A stretch of 64,000 nucleotides of DNA. Source: PFL25 sp046260155. GTDB lineage: Bacteria > Chloroflexota > Anaerolineae > Anaerolineales > UBA4823. Under the pieces are notes generated by a model. The model ran no database searches, was not told where the DNA came from, and was given only the letters and a program-made list of their open reading frames with translations. The stretch spans positions 248,001 through 312,000 of the forward strand of contig JBJYXV010000077.1 in NCBI GenBank assembly GCA_046260155.1, read 5' to 3'. The position numbers and the translations under genes were made by a program. How positions within the stretch are numbered: the stretch's first letter is position 1; each line of letters starts with the position of its first letter. This document shows positions 61,204-64,000 of this stretch, one piece after another.

Positions 61204-62655
61204 TCAATCAGAAGAGATTGAAGCCTGAGTTGGAATTGTTACGAAATTATCTCTCTGCTGTACCAGGCGTTCCTCAGGACGACTGCGGAACCAAAGCCAC
61301 AGAGTCTGCAGCAGCATAGCTATTGTAAATGTAGCCATTGCCCAGAAAAGACCGGTATAAGCGCCCCGGGAAACCCCAACCCAAAGTAAAACAGCACAGG
61401 TCACCAGGTAAACCACCACAGCTTCCGTAATACCGCGCGTGCGCCCACCGTGAAGTAAAAGACCCTGGAACCAACTTTGAAGCACTGCCATGCCCGCAGT
61501 CGGAATACCGAGCACTAATCCGATCACTGCTATATGCGCCAGTTCTGGCTCCAATCCGGATATAGTTTGGAACCAGAACAGTGAAAGGGGAGTCAATGCC
61601 ATGATTAAGATCAGCAGCGTGGTGAAACCCATCAGGTACGCAGTGAAGCGGTGCAGCCTCTGGGAAGAGAGTGGTTCTTCAAGTAGTGCGACGACGACTT
61701 CGTTGTAAGCCACACCCATACTGCGGAACATGAAAGTCAATCCGGAGAGCACTGGCCAGACCGCAAGAGATGATAATGCAAACGGCATGCGGCCCAGCGC
61801 AGCGCTGCCAATGGGCTGTACAAGCAGGGTAAGCAATGATGTCAGCACCAGGGGTAAATAAAAACCGAAAAATCTCTGCCAGGAAAGCGGGGGTTGAACC
61901 GGTGTTCTGTTTTTTACTTGATTCTTTACCACAGGACGGACTACCAATCCAGAGTAGACGGCCTCGCTGATTACACCAGCTGCGACTGCGCAGGTAGCAA
62001 CAATGATTCCCTCATACGTGCCAATTGCGTACCCAATCGCCAGCACGAGCAGGTCTGCACTCAAGCGCAGCACGGTACCAACACCAACCTTTTTCGATTG
62101 GCTATTGCGGATCAGAATTCCCTGATTGAAGCGCCGGTAAGCGATTGAGAAGGTCCAGGGGGTCATGATCATCAGACCGATGCGGCCTGGTTCGACGATT
62201 ACCTGTGGGGCGCCAAGCAGCTGTTCAGCAACGAAATAATACAGCGGTGTGAAAGCGATCAATATGTGCAAGCCGGTAAGAAGAGTGCCTGACACCAGCA
62301 TAAAACGACGGATCAATTGATAGGATGTTGAATCTTTGCTCAAGGCGGTCGAAGCAGCCAGCAGCATGATGATCGGAGATTCAATGATCAACGCCAGTGG
62401 AAAGACGATACCTCCGTACGCAGCCAGATTTATCTCCGGGTTTGGCAGCCTGGCCATCACAGCACTCAGGACTGGCAACTCAACGCCCATCAACAGCCAG
62501 CTGGCTGCCAGAGGCCACCAGGTATTCAAGATGCGGCTGTAGGATAATTCGGTTGCATTCTCAGCAGGAAGCATCCACAAATTATACGTCACTTCTCCAC
62601 CAGAAGTGGTATTGACACTACCTGGAACTGAATATCTAATCGCTTGTTCTGACAT
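61204..62655 (-). CDS. Polytopic membrane transporter, ANKH/MATE-fold-like
   Basis: 483 residues with 12 or so hydrophobic helices. The opening TM (ILNTWWPLAASWLLMGVELP, then VLSAVMARLPNPEINLAAYG) and the loop after TM2 (PIIMLLAASTALSKD) resemble bacterial relatives of the ANKH (progressive ankylosis) and MVF/MATE exporters. The substrate is not inferable. It is divergent from the CPBP protease gene across 107 nt. Confidence 0.65.
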   Translation of the reverse strand: MSEQAIRYSVPGSVNTTSGGEVTYNLWMLPAENATELSYSRILNTWWPLAASWLLMGVELPVLSAVMARLPNPEINLAAYGGIVFPLALIIESPIIMLLAASTALSKDSTSYQLIRRFMLVSGTLLTGLHILIAFTPLYYFVAEQLLGAPQVIVEPGRIGLMIMTPWTFSIAYRRFNQGILIRNSQSKKVGVGTVLRLSADLLVLAIGYAIGTYEGIIVATCAVAAGVISEAVYSGLVVRPVVKNQVKNRTPVQPPLSWQRFFGFYLPLVLTSLLTLLVQPIGSAALGRMPFALSSLAVWPVLSGLTFMFRSMGVAYNEVVVALLEEPLSSQRLHRFTAYLMGFTTLLILIMALTPLSLFWFQTISGLEPELAHIAVIGLVLGIPTAGMAVLQSWFQGLLLHGGRTRGITEAVVVYLVTCAVLLWVGVSRGAYTGLFWAMATFTIAMLLQTLWLWFRSRPEERLVQQRDNFVTIPTQASISSD

Positions 62656-62762
62656 TTTTTTTAGGATTCCCTAAATCTTCCGCGGATCAATAAAAAAGGA
62701 TGATATGCTTGTATCCTTGATTGGTTTAATCCAATACAACAAAGTTTCCGAGGAGTACAGAA

Positions 62763-63719
62763 TTGGAAAATCAAGTAGTTGAACTTGAGGTTGGTGATCC
62801 CACGTATTTGGATGCTGCGCTCCAGGGGCATGCCAGTGTTTGGCGTTATATACTCGGTACGCTATCAATTTTGTTTATCTGGTTGATTATTGGCGGGGTT
62901 GCAACAGCGATATTGCTGATCGGTTTCGGTATTTACCAAGGTTTACCGCTGATGGATCTGACCCAGCTGGTCTACGATCCCAGCTTATTAGGTCATATTC
63001 CTTATTACCTGGTGCTTAATTTTGGATTTGTTTTCTTCTGGTTTGGCATCTGGCTGGCAGTCAGGTTGATCCACAGGAGATCAATGCGCAGCCTGGTTAC
63101 ATGGCGGAGCTCTGTGAGCTGGCGCCGAGTTGGTTTAGGCTTCATACTCTGGGCACTGTTATTGGGTATTGGCACACTGGCTGAATACTTAGTATCCCCG
63201 GGGACATTCAGCGTCACTTATGATGCTCGCGTTTTCATTCCTTTCGCAATTCTGGCGCTCCTGATCACACCCATGCAAACTACCGCTGAAGAACTTTTCT
63301 TTCGCGGCTATCTAGTCCAGGCTGGTAGCCTGATCAGCCGGAATTGGGTGTTCCTCTCGATCTGGTCTGGTGTATTGTTTGCCCTCCCACACTTCTCGAA
63401 TCCTGAAGTTGCCGAAAATACCCTGCTTGTGCTGTTTACCTTTTTTGTTCTGGGGGCATTCCTGGCCTGGATCTCCCTTAAAGACGGCACGATTGAATTA
63501 GCCATTGGTATGCATGCTGCAAACAATCTCATGGCAGGTTTGCTGGTTACCTTTCCTGAATCCGTTCTACCCACACCGGCCATCCTGACAACCACGCATT
63601 TTGACCCACTCTTTTCCTTGATCGCGGAGATCATCATGTGTGCTTTGTTCTACCTATTGGTCTTCGTTAGAAAGGGCGGCAGGAAACAGGTTCCCCAGAC
63701 CGGGCAAAGTATGGGTTAA
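62763..63719 (+). CDS. CPBP-family intramembrane metalloprotease
   Basis: 318 residues, about eight TM helices. The three CPBP motifs are present: AEELFFRGYL (EExxxR), PHFSNPEVAENTLL and IGMHAANNLMAG. The family includes CAAX prenyl proteases and bacteriocin-immunity proteins. The start is TTG 62763 with GAGGAG upstream. Because CPBP proteases process prenylated or peptide substrates, a link to the Com-like locus 10 kb away is conceivable but is not supported by position. Confidence 0.88.
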   Translation: MENQVVELEVGDPTYLDAALQGHASVWRYILGTLSILFIWLIIGGVATAILLIGFGIYQGLPLMDLTQLVYDPSLLGHIPYYLVLNFGFVFFWFGIWLAVRLIHRRSMRSLVTWRSSVSWRRVGLGFILWALLLGIGTLAEYLVSPGTFSVTYDARVFIPFAILALLITPMQTTAEELFFRGYLVQAGSLISRNWVFLSIWSGVLFALPHFSNPEVAENTLLVLFTFFVLGAFLAWISLKDGTIELAIGMHAANNLMAGLLVTFPESVLPTPAILTTTHFDPLFSLIAEIIMCALFYLLVFVRKGGRKQVPQTGQSMG

Positions 63720-63738
63720 TTGCTCCGAGGAGCACGCT

Positions 63739-64000
63739 ATGTACTATATTTTTGCAGTTTCTGATGCGACCGGAACCACTTCAGAAAGGGTGCTCAGAGC
63801 TGCCTTGTCTCAATTTGACGCTTCGCAAATCACGGTAACGCGTTTCGGTGGGATACGAACACCCAAGCAAGTCCGTGAAATCGTGCACGAAGCAGAAATG
63901 AAAGCCGGTTTTATCGTGCACACATTTGTCAGTGAACAGCTGCGCCGTGTGGTGCTCAAGGAAGGGCGTGACCATAATGTGACCACGATCGACTTGATGG
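63739..64000 (+). CDS. ppsR: Pyruvate,phosphate dikinase regulatory protein, N-terminal part (cut by window edge)
   Basis: The first 87 codons are visible, starting MYYIFAVSDATGTTSERVLRA and continuing TRFGGIRTPKQV, typical of the DUF299/PPDK-regulatory kinase-pyrophosphorylase family. It modifies pyruvate,phosphate dikinase or PEP synthase on a Thr near the catalytic His, switching it with ADP and Pi levels. GAGG and GAG are located upstream of the ATG. The P-loop and the rest of the protein lie beyond the window. Confidence 0.9.
   Translation, partial: MYYIFAVSDATGTTSERVLRAALSQFDASQITVTRFGGIRTPKQVREIVHEAEMKAGFIVHTFVSEQLRRVVLKEGRDHNVTTIDLM

Noticed and set aside
1..64000. CRISPR array, prophage or intact insertion sequence
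   Set aside because: No regularly spaced repeats, integrase, transposase or phage structural genes were found by reading.

Overview
The window reads as a chromosomal segment of an anaerobic member of the Chloroflexota, most likely Anaerolineae. This is inferred from gene content: a complete carbonyl branch of the Wood-Ljungdahl pathway, heterodisulfide-reductase-type electron carriers, a shared Min/Mre/PBP2/RodA cluster, a fused NuoCD, and histidine kinases of a style common in that phylum. No rRNA gene is present to confirm the taxonomy. No CRISPR array, intact insertion sequence or prophage was seen.

Left part (1-17251, minus strand, transcribed right to left): a CODH/ACS operon in the order HMA-like protein, acsA/cooS, acsB, CBS-domain protein, acsD, acsC, corrinoid activator (acsV/RACo), acsE, malic enzyme, and a thioredoxin-reductase-like flavoprotein with the redox cysteines replaced. 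It is followed by an Hdr/Mvh-type electron-transfer set: a tandem HdrA, MvhD, and an HdrA cut by the window edge. Together these make or break acetyl-CoA from CO, methyl-corrinoid and CoA, and pass electrons between ferredoxin and other carriers.

Middle part (17.6-33 kb): a transporter remnant, tRNA-Gln(CUG) divergent from glnS, gltX, then a minus-strand cell-shape and division cluster (mreB, mreC, mreD, PBP2, minC, minD, minE, rodA). On the plus strand, a glmS ribozyme with unusual insertions precedes glmS. A flippase-like membrane protein and a small hypothetical follow.

33-45 kb: an Fe-S-type HTH regulator diverges from iscX-nuoB-nuoCD-nuoI-mrp-ricT-PIG-L across a palindromic operator. 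Next come an M20 amidohydrolase, a GntR regulator, and a two-subunit 2-oxoacid:ferredoxin oxidoreductase.

45-53.5 kb: a sparse, partly decayed stretch, then the most interesting locus. A 69-residue precursor-like peptide ending in Trp-Tyr is followed by a prenyl-synthase-like protein with ComQ-like motifs, a PDZ/multi-TM histidine kinase resembling ComP in its membrane half, and an HD-GYP response regulator. I read this as a ComQXP-like prenyl-peptide signalling system wired to c-di-GMP turnover.

53.5-64 kb: mostly single metabolic genes (membrane-anchored molybdopterin oxidoreductase, aldo/keto reductase, VOC protein, an SRPBCC-PDZ-DinB fusion, a fused E1 dehydrogenase, LysE and ANKH/MATE-like transporters, a CPBP protease), ending in a truncated PPDK regulatory protein gene.
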